From Cryptomeria japonica (Eukaryota; Streptophyta; Pinopsida; Cupressales; Cupressaceae), in NCBI RefSeq assembly GCF_030272615.1, contig NC_081405.1, positions 475,980,008 to 476,044,007 on the forward strand: a DNA stretch of 64,000 nt, read 5' to 3'. The notes under the pieces were generated by a model, which did no database searches, was not told where the DNA came from, and saw nothing but the letters and a program-made list of their open reading frames with translations. Made by a program: the position numbers and the translations under genes. Positions 34,198 to 45,659 of this stretch are shown piece after piece (position 1 is the first letter of the stretch; each line of letters starts with the position of its first letter).

Positions 34198-34976
34198 TGG
34201 TAAAAATGGAAACAACAATATTGAAAGACTGAATACATTCAACCACAAAACCTTAGCGTAACAACAACAAAGATCCACCATAACATATGAAGATTACCTA
34301 AAACAATGTAAATCAACAAATCATAAAGATTATACCATCACATGTCCAATAGAGTTTGGATATCCATTCTTCCTCTCTCCATTGATCTTGCTTGATATAT
34401 TTTCTCTTAGATTTTATGTGTGCACAAGAGCTCAACAAAAAATGAAAAATGTGGTTGATACCTAGATCACATATGAAAGTTCAAATGCTAGAATACTTGG
34501 AAGTGCTGGTAGTTGAATGGGGTTGATAATGAAAGAGAGTATCCTCTTATATAGAACACACTATAAGAAATGGAGGGATAAGATTGAGAGGTGTAAAAGA
34601 TAAATGGTTGGCTAGGATTAGAGGGTAGGTAAAAGAAATAAGAAAATAATGAGAGGGAAGGTAGTGTAGGAATTAAGAGATGAATGACATGTGTCATGAG
34701 TAGAAAAGCTAATGAATTAATTAAATAAATAAATATTCATTTAATTAATAGAGGAAGTGGGATCAATTAAATAAATAAAAGTATTTATTTAATTTAGGAA
34801 AAGGGATAATTTAAATAAATAAAAGAATTTATCTAAATGAGAAATAAGAGTATAATAGGATAAATGAATTAATTAAATAAATAAATATTTATTTAATTAA
34901 TAAAAGAATTAGGATTAAATAATTAAATAAATAAAAATATTTATTTAATTAGACAGGACAATTTTAGGTTTTTACA
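34198..34976 (-). repeat. 3' LTR of relic Z
   Basis: On the minus strand it begins TGTAAAAACCTAAAATTG at 34976 and ends ...CATTTTTACCA at 34198, about 779 bp. A purine-rich tract (minus strand of 34977-34992, gtctcaaagaggggcaaaa) lies directly upstream as a PPT. That orients the element to the minus strand, with its interior to the right. The 5-bp flanks gttta and ttttg do not match, as expected if the right flank is internal sequence. Confidence 0.65.
34716..34950. repeat. Five consecutive AT-rich hairpins
   Basis: Inverted repeats at 34716-34749, 34765-34794, 34810-34837, 34868-34901 and 34921-34950 have arms of 11-15 bp built on aattaaataaata/tatttatttaatt with 4-6 bp loops. Three are perfect and two have one mismatch. 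Confidence 0.9.
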
Positions 34977-35045
34977 TTTTGCCCCTCTTTGAGACAATGC
35001 AACTTATTGCATTGTTTCAAAGAAGATAATATGAACTGATACAAA

Positions 35046-35300
35046 GTTGCAGCACTTTTTGATAGATATGAGCTACTATCCTTGAGGGAGATCTGCCAGG
35101 GATAAGCAGATGAGATCCAGGATCTAGAGAGGGATGCGGCTAGGCTCAGGAGACAGCTGAGGGACATTGAGCGGGAGAGGGATCAAGCTATTCAGCGCTA
35201 TTTAGAGGCTGCGACAGCACTTAGGGCAGGGAGGTAGGAAACAAAGGACACATGGGCCAGATACGCCTATGTTCAGTTGGCATTATGGATGACTTCATCA
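35046..35300 (+). pseudogene. Coiled-coil ORF fragment antisense to relic Z
   Basis: The plus strand reads a GC-richer, Arg/Glu/Ala/Leu-rich helix (DEIQDLERDAARLRRQLRDI, then AIQRYLEAATALRAGR) with stops near 35103 and 35235. It lies just inside the 3' LTR of an element oriented the other way. Antisense ORFs between pol and the 3' LTR are known in some plant Tat-lineage gypsy elements, so this may be one; it could also be an older unrelated insertion. It is cut by S at 35301; possible continuation (YYGVVPPDQWARSFWRLSQ) at about 45105-45180. Confidence 0.45.
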
Positions 35301-35388
35301 TGTTTTGCATTGGTTTTGTCATTGATGTCAACACTTATCTTTCTGGAGGTCTACATTGCTGATTTGGCACTCTAGCTATATTGGTTTG

Positions 35389-36450
35389 TGTTAGGTCCTA
35401 GAGACAACTCAGAGGGGGGGGGGTGAATCAGTTGTCCAATAAATTTAACCAAAACTTAATGCTTAATGCCAATAAACCAAACTTTATGCAAATAGACAGT
35501 TTTATCAGTTAATTGCAGTACCAGTAAAGATTAATGCATGAAACAGAAAGACAATAACATTGACAACTTATACCACAAATATTTGTACATGGAAACCCTT
35601 TAAGGGGAAAAACCAGGGTGGGAAGCCTTACCCACAATCAAATGATAGTACTATAGATAATACGTGTGTACAATATGGATTTTGCACATGCAGAAAGGCC
35701 AGTTGCCTAGAGCTCACTGCTCAATCACAAAATGAGAGTCACATTGACTACAATTGCATTGTTAAAACCAATGATAATGCACTGCATAAAATAGCATCTT
35801 CATATGTTGGATTCAGTACCGGTTTAGTTCTAATTTCCTTTACAAAAACCTTCCTTCAACCTTCAAATGATGTCTGTGTGTATAGCTCTGCTTATTTTTG
35901 CATATCCCTTATTACAATTCCCTTTTTTTTTTTTTTTCTTCACTTTTTTTTAATCTCACAAATGAGATCTTACATTTATACCATAACCTAAGACCAATTG
36001 AATAGGTCGGCTCACTAAAAGATATTACAATAAAGTCAATTACAAATAAATCAATATTCGATGCATGATGTCGGCTCAATGCATTTATAATAATAATAAA
36101 TCATCTCCATAACGTGTCATATTGATTTGGAATAGATATACCTGCCTGTGCATAACCTAGACCTATTTGTTGATAACAACAAATATGCAAACCCAACTAA
36201 ACAAATAACCAAATCGCCAAAACCAAGTGATTAAATAATGTCTTCGACATAACCAAGTAGTCTCCAAGTCATTTCAAGTGCCGGTGAAAAATATAATCTG
36301 CCAGTGAACCAAATACCGGTGACTGTTCATAAGTATCTGACTTGCCGGTGAAGATAACTAAGGATCTCCAAGTGTTGATAAGTGTTGACAAGTGATGATA
36401 GGTGTTGACATCAATGACAAAACCATATCAACATATCCAAAATACCAACA
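35389..36450 (-). repeat. C2 3' LTR
   Basis: On the minus strand it starts TGTTGGTATTTTGG at 36450 and ends ...GGACCTAACA at 35389. Its TATA box is at plus 35974-35980. It carries a G9-10 tract (35416-35424, minus C-tract) near the end. Confidence 0.95.
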
Positions 36451-36797
36451 ATATCCCCCTTTGGCATTGATGGCAACACAAGATGGAAAAACCATCAAAG
36501 TGCCTAAACAGAAATGCCAGAAACCAAAAACCAACAATCTCTACAAATGAAAATATAGATATAAAGAGTAATCAATCTCTCCAACAATCTCTCCCCAAAG
36601 TAACAATCTCTCCCCCAAGGGATAATGTGTTTTTCCATATCAATCTCTCACCCTTTGACATTAAATGCCAAAGCATTACAAAAACCAGATTAAATGCAAA
36701 ATACCAACTACTCCCCTTGAGAAGTAGCTCTCCTCATCAAAGCCGAAATAAAAGATTTCTCTATTAAGTCTACTGGTTGATGACAAACATCAACTTT
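36451..36797 (-). other. C2 3' UTR and polypurine tract
   Basis: The PPT aaagggggatat is the minus strand of 36451-36462. Other tracts, near plus 36590, 36607 and 36710, are degraded versions of the GGGGGAG ladder seen in C1. Confidence 0.75.
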
Positions 36798-39700
36798 CTA
36801 AGTCTCTACCGGTGGGGGTAGGACTCCAAGTTTCTCTCTGAGATATTCAAAAGTTTCCTTAGGCAAAGGCTTTGTAAAAATATCTGCAATCTGCTCTTTA
36901 GTATTCACATAAACCAATTTCACTTCTTTTCCTTCAACATTCTCTTTTAGAAAATTGAATTTGATAGAAACATGTTTAGTCTTAGAGTGAAATATCGGGT
37001 TCTTTGATATATCAATTGCTGCCATATTATCACAGTAAATAGTTATAGGTTCCTTGCATTTTATCTTTATGTCTATCAACATTTGTTTGATCCATAATAC
37101 TTGTATACAGTTAGTTGCTACTACAATATATTCTGATTCTCCTGTTGATAGACTTGTACAACTCTATTTCTTGCTCAACCATGAAATTAGTCTACTACCA
37201 AGAAAAAATGCTCCACCGGTGGTGGTTTTTCTATCATCCACATCTCCTGCCCAATCAGCATCTATGTATGCACATAAGTCAAAATTTTCATCTCTAGGAT
37301 ACCATAAACCAAGATTTGTAGTGCCTTGTAGGTATTGGAAAATCCTTTTCACTACTGATTCATGATTTCCTTTAGGATTACTTTGAAATCTTGAAACAAT
37401 ACATATTGTATTCATAATATCAGGTCTTGTTTGTGTCAAATATAGTAAAACTCCTATCATAGAGTTGTATCTAGTTGGATTGATAGGTGTTGATTCATCC
37501 TTCATAGATAATTTATCAATTGTAGTCATAGGTGTGCTTACCAGTTTACAGTTCTCCATGCCAAATTTCTTTAGTAATTCCTTCAAGTACTTAGATTGAC
37601 ATCGAAATATACCTTTATCAGTCTGTGAAATCTGCAATCCTAAAAATGATTTTATCTCTCCAATCATAGACATTTCAAATTCTTGTTGCATTTTGTTAGA
37701 AGTCTTTACACAATCCATCTTCTCCTCCAAATATTATATCATCAACAAAAACTTCAATAACCAAGACGTCATCATTAGTCACTTTGTAGTATAGATTGTT
37801 GTCAGCATTACCTTTAGTGTATCCAAGCTTCAAAAGATATTTATCCAATCTAGCATACCAAGCTCTAGGAGCTTGTTTCAATACATATAAAGCTTTCCTT
37901 AACCTGCAAACCATGTCTTTGTTATCTATCAAAGAAAATCCATCAGGTTGTTCAATATAAACTTCCTCTTCAAGATCTCTATTTAAAAATGCACATTTAA
38001 CATCCATTTGATATACTTTGTAGTTCTTGTGTGCTGCAAAAGCCAATAAGAGTCTGACTGCCTCAATTCTAGCTACCGGTGCAAAGGTTTCATTCTAATC
38101 AATTCCTTCTTTCTATCAATATCCCTTACACACTAATCTTTCTTTGTTTTTGATTACTTTGCCATCTTTATTAAGTTTATTTCTGAAAAACCCATTTAGT
38201 TCCAATTACATTTTTGTCTTTAGGTCGGGAAACTAATGACCAAGTGTTATTCCTTTCAATTTGTTCCAATTCATCTTCCATAGCTTTAATCCAATATTTA
38301 TCTTCACATGCCTCATTAATTGATGTAGGTTCAATTTGAGAAATAAGACATACCTCTTCATTTTCCAATCTTCCTCTAGTCATAACTCCTTGAAATTTGT
38401 TTCTAATTATCTGATCTTCAAAATCATTCAATCTTACATACCAGGGTGTTTTTACTTCCTGCTGTTCTTTAGTGACTGTTGAATCCTCAGATGATGCTAG
38501 TGTAACTAGATCACCATTCTGTACTGGTGTATTCATAGTAGGTTCATTTGTGATTATCTCTATTGCCGGTTCAGAGTTTGTGTACCTTGAATTTCCTCTA
38601 AGCTGTTCATCAATCTTCGCATTTGCACTCTCAACAATTTTCTACAATCTCTTGTTAAATTATCTATATGCCTTTCTCTTAGATGAATAACCAAGAAATA
38701 TTCCTTCATCACTTCTAGGATCAAATTTTCTAGTATACTCATCTCTTCTAATATTGCATTTACTTCCAAATATTCTAAAATATTTAAGAGTAGGAGTATT
38801 ACCAAACCATAGTTCATGAGGGGTCTTACTGGTTTCACCTTTTGACGTGAACTCTGTTGAATGTATAAACTATTGTATTGACCGCTTCTCTCCAGAATAT
38901 ATGAGGTATATTTTCTTCTGATATCATACTTTTGGCTGCATCCAAGATAGTTTTGTTTATCCTTTCCACAACTCCATTTTGCTGGGGTGTTTGGGGTGCT
39001 GATAACTGTCTTCTGATCCCATTTACTTCATAGAATGTATTAAATTCCTTAGATGTGAGTTCATCTCCTTGATCTGATCTCAAACATTTTATTTTCTTTC
39101 CAGTTTCATTTTCAACCATCACCTTGAATAGCTTGAATTTCCCAAATGCTTCAGATTTTTCCTTGAGAAAAGTAACCCAACACATTCTAGAATAATCATC
39201 AATGATTAGCATAAAATACCTATCTCCTTGTATACTTCTAGTTCTTGTTGGACCACATAAATCAGTATGAATTAAATCAAGAACATTGTTAGACTTCTCT
39301 GGAATACTCTTGAAAGTTTCTATAACTTGCTTTCCAAATTGACATTCCTTACATACTGGATTGTGAGGTTTAACAATCTTAGGTAAATCTCTTACTCCCT
39401 TAGTTGTACTGATTTTCACAATGCAATAAAAATTTACATGACAAAGTCTCTTATGCCATAACCAACTTTCATCAATATGTGCAATCAAACATGCTTTCTC
39501 ATTGTTGTTCAAATGAAAGATATTACCTCTAGTCTGATTACCAGTTGCAATTTCCAAACCAGTTCGGTTTAAGATTTTGTATTTACCATTCTTGAATTGT
39601 AGCTGAAATCCTTTCTCAACTAATTGACCAACACTCAAAAGATTATGCTTCAAACCTTCAACATAGTAAACATTATCAGTATTGTGCTTACCATCAAAAG

Positions 39701-40962
39701 ATATAGTGCCTATTCCTTTGATTAAATAAGCTTTATCATCTCCAAATCTTACTAAACCTCCATTGTATTCCTGAAAGGTTGAGAATTTACTCTTATCATC
39801 AGTCATGTGATGTGAACTTCCTAAATCAATAATCCATTCATCCTTATCTTCAACTTTAGCTGCCAGGGCTTACTCTATCGGTTGAACAATAGATGCTGGT
39901 TGATCTTCTATTATAGCAACAAAAGCCCATCCATTGTCTGCCGGATCTTCATCAGAATCATCAGTAACTCCTTCATTAGCATAATAACAAGATTTGTCTC
40001 TATTCTTCTTAAACTTGTATTTCTGATAATCAGGGTTAGGCTTATATGTTCTCTTAGCTTCTTCTCTTAATATTGCATGTCTATCAGGACATCTAGAAGC
40101 CATATGACCAATCTTCTTACAATTAAAACATTTAAAGGGTTCTTTACCTTCATACTTACTTCGAATTGGACCTTTAGGCATTTTCCTTGCAAATAGTGCT
40201 TCAAGTTCTTCAAGTTCTTCATTTTCTCTCCTGTTTTCTTCAAGTTCTCTTGCATAGAAGGCTTTCCAATCAGATTTATCAAATGGTGATGATGATGATG
40301 CTATAGTTTATGATGATTCCTTGAAATCTAGATCTATCTTAATAGTAGTAACAGGACCAAATTCCTCAAGTTCAAAAGCTGAAAGTTTTCCAACCAAGGT
40401 GTCTCTGGATACTGATGCATTAGGCATTGTTCTTAGTTCATTTATAGCAGTAAATTTCATTTTATATGCCAGTGGCAAAGATCTTAAAACTTTAGAAACA
40501 ATCTCGTCTTCACTTAAAGTTCCTCCACAACATTGTAAACCCAAAAATTTCATTTACTCTTTCCATAAAAGCAGAAATTTTTTCTTCTTCTTCCATTTTC
40601 AGACTTTCATACCTGATCCGGAAGAATTCAAGTTTTGCAATTTTGACTGTGGAATCTCCTTCATTCAATGTTTCTAATTTGTCCCAAATAGCTATAGCAG
40701 TAGATCTGTCTGACAATCCCATGACTTGCTGATTTGATAATACGTTGAAAAGTGCTTCTCTTGCTTTGCAATCATTTTCCTCATCTTTAGCCAAGTTAGG
40801 TGGATTAGGGTGACCTTGAGTAGGAGCAGTATAGCCATTCTTTGTAACATCCCATATGTCCTTTCCAATGCAATTCAAATGTGTCTCCATCCCGATCTTC
40901 CATATGCCATAGTTAGTTCCATCAAGTTTTAGATTGTCCTTCCTGAAATAGTTAGAAGACAT
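36798..40962 (-). pseudogene. gag-pol: C2 gag-pol polyprotein, broken
   Basis: It starts at plus 40962 (MSSNYFRKDNLKLDGTNYGI). In order: Gag with an intact CCHC knuckle (CFNCKKIGHMASRC), protease with D-L-G where C1 and C3 have D-S-G, integrase with HHCC and DDE segments (39806-38835), RT with FVDD near plus 37740-37755, and RNase H from about 37300 to a stop at 36798. Frameshifts lie near 40545, 38841 (extra A in an A run), 38180 and 37715; stops include those near 40305 and 39870. Comparison with C1 shows the breaks are independent, so the two copies decayed separately. Confidence 0.92.
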
Positions 40963-41004
40963 TGGATCTCCTCAAGTTGTTAAACTTCTGCAAAAAGAGG
41001 ACTA

Positions 41005-41017
41005 GGCTCTGATACCA
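41005..41017 (-). other. C2 primer binding site
   Basis: The minus strand reads TGGTATCAGAGCC, two bases from the 5' LTR end. Confidence 0.95.
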
Positions 41018-41019
41018 AT

Positions 41020-42099
41020 TGTTAGGTCCTAGACAACTGAGAGGGGGGGGGGGGGGGTGAATCAGTTGTCCAATAAATTTAATCAAAATTAAATTAACCA
41101 AAACTTAATGCTTAATGCTGGTACACCAAACTTTATGCCGGTAGACAGTTTTATTTGTTAATTGCAGTACCGGTAAAGATTAATGCATGAAACAGAAAGA
41201 CAATAACATCCACAACACATAACACAAATATGTGTACGTGGAAACCCTGTAAGGGGAAAAAGTATGGTGGGAAGCCTTACCCACAATCAAATGATACTAT
41301 TGTAGATAGTATGTGTGTACAATATGGATTCTGCACATGTACAAAGGCTAGATGCCTAGAGCTCACTGCTCATTCACAAAATGAGAGTCACACTGACTAC
41401 AATTGGATGGTTAAATCCAATGATAATGTACTGCATAAAATAGCATCTTCATATGCTGGATTTAGTACCGGTTTAGTTCTAATTGCCTTCACAGAAACCT
41501 TCCTTCAAACTTCAAATGATGTTTGCGTGTATAGCTCTGCCTATTTTCGCATATCCCTTATTACAATTCCCTTTTTCTTTTTTTTTTCTTCACTTTTTTT
41601 AATCTCACAAATGAGATCTTACATTTATACCATAACCTAAGACCAATTGAATAGGTCGGCTCACTAAAAGATATTACAATAAAATCAATTACAAATAAAT
41701 CAATATTCGATGCATGATGTCGGCTCAATGCATCTATAATAATAATAAATCATCTTCATAACATGTCGTGCTGATCTAGTATAGATATACTTGTCGATGC
41801 ATAACCTGGACCTGTTTGCCGGTAACAACAAATATGAAAACCTGAATAAACAAATAACCAAATCACCAAAACTAAGTGATCAAATAATGTCTTTGACATA
41901 ACCAAGTAGACTCCAAGTCATTCCAAGTGTCGATGAACAATATAATCTACCTGTGAACCTAATACCAGTGATTATTCATAAGTCTCTGACTTGCCGGTGA
42001 ACATAACCAAGGATCTCCAAGTGTTGATAAGTGTTGACAAGTGATGATAGGTGTTAACATCAATGACAAAACCATATCAACATATCCAAAATACCAATA
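41020..42099 (-). repeat. C2 5' LTR
   Basis: It starts at plus 42099 (now TATTGGTATTTTGG, one base from the TGTTGG start) and ends ...GGACCTAACA at 41020. TATA box at plus 41623-41629. A G14-15 tract lies at about 41042-41057. Confidence 0.95.
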
Positions 42100-42999
42100 G
42101 TTTGTTGATGAACTGACACATTGTGATCCTGGTATGGATATTGGCTTATCCACAATTACAAGTATATGTTTCACCTACAACTCAGGAAGTTGGTGATAAC
42201 TTGTTATCATCTCAAGATCATTGGGTTATGCTGAAGACATCGATTGGATGTTGCATTTGGCATTTTGCATATTGGTCTGATCAGGTTCACATATTTTCCT
42301 TAACCGACATATAGGTCGAGGTTATGAACCGGCATAGGAAAACATGTTCCAAATTAGCATGACATGTTTTGGAAATGGTTTATTGATTGGATAATGTGTA
42401 AATGTATTGAGGCCAACATATTGTATTGCACCAAGACTTATTTTGTAATTGATTTAAATGTAATATCTTTTAGGAGCCGACCTAATGATTAGGTCTTAGG
42501 TTTTGTATAAATAATTGTAAGATCTTATTTGGAAGAAGAGTGTGCGTATGTATTGAGATCATTGTGAAGAATGAAAATAAGCAGATCCTTTCGCAAATCA
42601 CGCAGATATCATCTGAAGGTTGAAGGAAGGTTGTCAAAGGTCATGAAGGTGTTTGGTCCTCATGCGCAGAGCTTAAACCGGTACTAAATCTGGCATTGAA
42701 GATGCTAGATTGAAGCAGTACATTGATTATTGGATTTAACCATCCAACTATGTAGTTAGTGAGACTCCTAATTTTATGATTGAGCAGTGACCTCTAGGCG
42801 GTTGGCCATACTGCATGTGCAGACCCCATTATTGTATTCACTTACTATCTACTGTAGTATCATCTGATTGTGGGTAAGGTTTCCCACTATGGTTTTTCCC
42901 CTTATAGGGTTTCCATGTCAAAATATCTGTGTCATGTGGTGTGGATGTTGTTTCTCTTTCTGTTTCATGCATTAAGTTGTACCGGTAATACTATACCTG

Positions 43000-44482
43000 T
43001 GTTAGTGAACAGATTTGTCCTTCAAAAATGAATATGCAAATTAACTCCCAATGCCCAGAATGAAAAAAAAAAAGCACCAACAGTTGGATTGATTATCATG
43101 AGATTGATTATCTTCCACTGAATTTTATAGGGTACAACTCCCCGGTCAGATATTCAATAAATTAATTGGTTTTAAACCACACATTTGCTTTTAACCGGAA
43201 AGAAACTAAAGGTACTAACACCTACTCATAACCATGAAGTAAATGTGAAGATGACTAAATACTAAATAAAGTGAATGCAGGAAAAAGAAAACACAGTTCA
43301 TATTCCCAACACCCATAGAAAATAACTAAAGAGGTAGGAGCACATATCCTTCTCAAGAGGTAACTTAATCTGAAAACAAAATTCCAGAATTAATCACATC
43401 TACAACTTGTCATGACAAGAATGGTACTAAAAAATAATATTAATGAGACAAAGCTCAATAAAATCTGAAGACAACAATAAAGAATTCAAAGATTCCTGAA
43501 TGCCTTCTTCATTCTTTCAATATCAAAAATGAGTTCCAAGACTCAAGTTCTGTACATTACAATTGTAGGAAAAGAAAACATGCCCCCTACTATAATTAAA
43601 AACTCAAAAATTATTGCCCTTTCCTATAGCACACAAACTCCCAGAAAAGAACCCTCTTTTCCCCTTTCTTTTGCATATTTATCCTTCTTTTCTTCTCAGT
43701 GAGACACTTTTAGTTCCAAAAACTGAATCCTGGCATATCATATGTTGACAACTCGATATAAATAACTGTCTTCATTCCTTCAACACTTCCTTGGCTTCAA
43801 TGTAATATTTAATCATAATGTTTTAATCTGAAAACATTATAACTTAAAATACATAATATTTATGGATTAACAATGGGCTCCATTGTTACAAATATAAGTC
43901 GTGCCTAGTTAATATTTGAAAACAGTAAACTTGGTTGCTATTGGTCACTTTGGATAGACCTGCGCTTTCTCCACTGCATCTTTTGAAGGAGACATAATTT
44001 GGTTAATCGCTCTGGTGGAAACGTGCCCAACTTATCTGTGCAAAACATATCCAAAAATGGGAAAAATCCAATGGTGGAATAAAAATATATGCCCCCCACA
44101 ACATGATGGTTTTTCTGTCACAAAAATCAAAACTTGATATTGTTTGCAGTGCAAGTGCTATGTGTGTCTTGGCAACTCCATGATTTCATTGATCTGTACA
44201 AGCAAACTGGAAGAAAGAAAATTGTTCGTATGATCAGAAACATAACAATATGGGCCTACTCTAAATTCATTATAATATCACCACATCCCATAATTGAAAA
44301 ATATGACAGCTATGAAGAAGAAGGCATGATAAAATGTTAAACATTTGTGCGAGCCATAGTTGTTCTCTTTCTTGATATTAAGTTGGGTGGCTTTATTTGC
44401 AATTGAATGTCTTTCTATTCATCCAAATGAAAGTCTCTTTCCTGTTAAAACTAGAGTTCCTTGATAATATTTACAACTAACA
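43000..44482. mobile_element. Unclassified block inside solo LTR S, possibly another solo LTR
   Basis: It begins TGTTAG (43000) and ends CTAACA (44482), inverted hexamers of the LTR type, and it replaces what should be continuous S sequence. It contains a TATA-like gatataaataac near 43757. I see no matching target duplication (acctg / ggact), no coding and no longer terminal inverted repeat. The ends are therefore provisional. Confidence 0.35.
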
Positions 44483-44589
44483 GGACTGGTGGTATATGGT
44501 AAACCTTGTGCTCCGAACTCTTACACTTCGGAAACTGCTCAAGAACTGCTTGAACTTTTGGAACCTGTTGAACTACTGTCAACCATTTT

Positions 44590-44798
44590 GAACCTACCTG
44601 AACTGAATGAACCTGCTTGATCTGAATGAACCCAACTAAACTAGATGAACCTTCTTTAATTGAATGAACCCGACTGAACTGAATGAACCTGCTTGAACTG
44701 GATGAACCCGATTGAACTGAATGAACCCACCTGAACTAAATGAACTTGCTTGAACTGGATGAACCCGATTGAACTGAATGAACCTGATTGAACTGGTT
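44590..44798 (+). repeat. 19-bp minisatellite, 11 units
   Basis: Eleven contiguous 19-bp units of the form gaaccNNNttgaactgaat, with most variation at bases 6-9 and 15-18. More degraded units extend to about 44540. It lies inside solo LTR S. Confidence 0.9.
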
Positions 44799-45081
44799 CA
44801 AGGGGGTTCAATGGTTTAGAAAGTTTTAAAGACATTCTTTTTCACTTAACTGGAACTTAACACAAAACTTTAAAGGGAAAAAGTCTATGGAGACATGATA
44901 CACAACTAGAAGGGCCCGACTTAAAAATTTTCAATTGGGCAGACCACAAGTGGGCCAACAACCTATTAATTTTTTTTACTGGCACTCAGTTTTTTGTTGG
45001 AATAATTTGTTTTGGGTTACAATTAATTGACAATTGATTCACCCCCCCTCTTAGTTGTCCTTCCCGGTTCCTAACATGTTC

Positions 45082-45659
45082 TACGGGTAGGGGAGGAGAT
45101 AGCTTACTGGAGAGACCTGTACTATGGAGTGGTGCCACCAGATCAATGGGCTAGGAGCTTTTGGAGACTGTCACAAACTATGACGACCACTGGGGGGAGA
45201 GATAGGAGACATGCGTCTAGTTGTGGGTCATGGGTCCTCATATCCTTGGACAAGTCATAGCATTACTAAGAGACAATCCACAGACAACAAAGAAAAATAG
45301 GTGACGATACCCCATCCTCACCTTTCGGGTTAAAGACATCCTAGAGATAGAATCTCTAGTCAAAGATATCCCAGAAAAGCTAAAAGACATGTCACCAAAA
45401 AGATTAAATCAAAAGAAAACCAAGACTCGACACCCACATCCACTGTAGTCCTCAATTTTAGTGTCTCTTGTCACTAGTATAAGTCTATTTGATTGTGGTC
45501 AGAATGTTTACTTTCACAAAAGGATAGATATCATTGAACCATAATGTTGTCTGAGTCTGTTGAAGGATTTGATTTGTTGAAGCCCATTGTTGCTATAGTG
45601 CCTTATTTGAAATTGACTAAATCCATGAAACTGATACTTTATTGCGGAGAAGATGGAAC
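45082..45659. other. Interior of relic Z, middle segment
   Basis: This sequence continues 34977-35300 after S. A short plus-strand reading near 45105-45180 may continue the coiled-coil ORF; the rest has no convincing frame. It ends at the C3 target duplication ggaac (45655-45659). Confidence 0.5.

Larger units (their letters stand above)
35389..42099 (-). mobile_element. C2: full-length Ty1/copia element, same family as C1
   Basis: Perfect target duplications gtttg flank it (35384-35388, 42100-42104). LTRs are 35389-36450 (3') and 41020-42099 (5'), with primer site 41005-41017 and PPT 36451-36462. Coding and LTR sequences closely resemble C1, in opposite orientation. It lies inside solo LTR S, so it is younger than S. 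Confidence 0.95.
35306..45076 (+). mobile_element. S: solo LTR, interrupted by C2 and a second block
   Basis: The LTR starts tgcattggttttgtcattga at 35306 and ends ...ggttcctaaca at 45076. Flanks tgttt (35301-35305) and tgttc (45077-45081) match at four of five bases. Without C2 (35389-42104 counting one gtttg) and the 43000-44482 block it is about 1.57 kb. It has a TATA box at 42506-42512, the gagcagtgacctctaggc block near 42783, gtggtttt-like sequence near 42890, a 19-bp minisatellite and a C-tract near 45041. No internal region follows on either side, so it is a solo LTR left by LTR-LTR recombination. Confidence 0.7.

Noticed and set aside
35046-35300. Exon of a host coiled-coil gene
   Set aside because: It has in-frame stops, no splice pattern I can support, and sits against the LTR of relic Z.
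43000-44482. MITE or cut-and-paste DNA transposon
   Set aside because: Only six terminal bases are inverted, no longer inverted repeat, no TA or 8-bp duplication seen.
44590-44798. Regular repeats as a CRISPR-like array
   Set aside because: Units are contiguous with no spacers, in a plant retrotransposon LTR.
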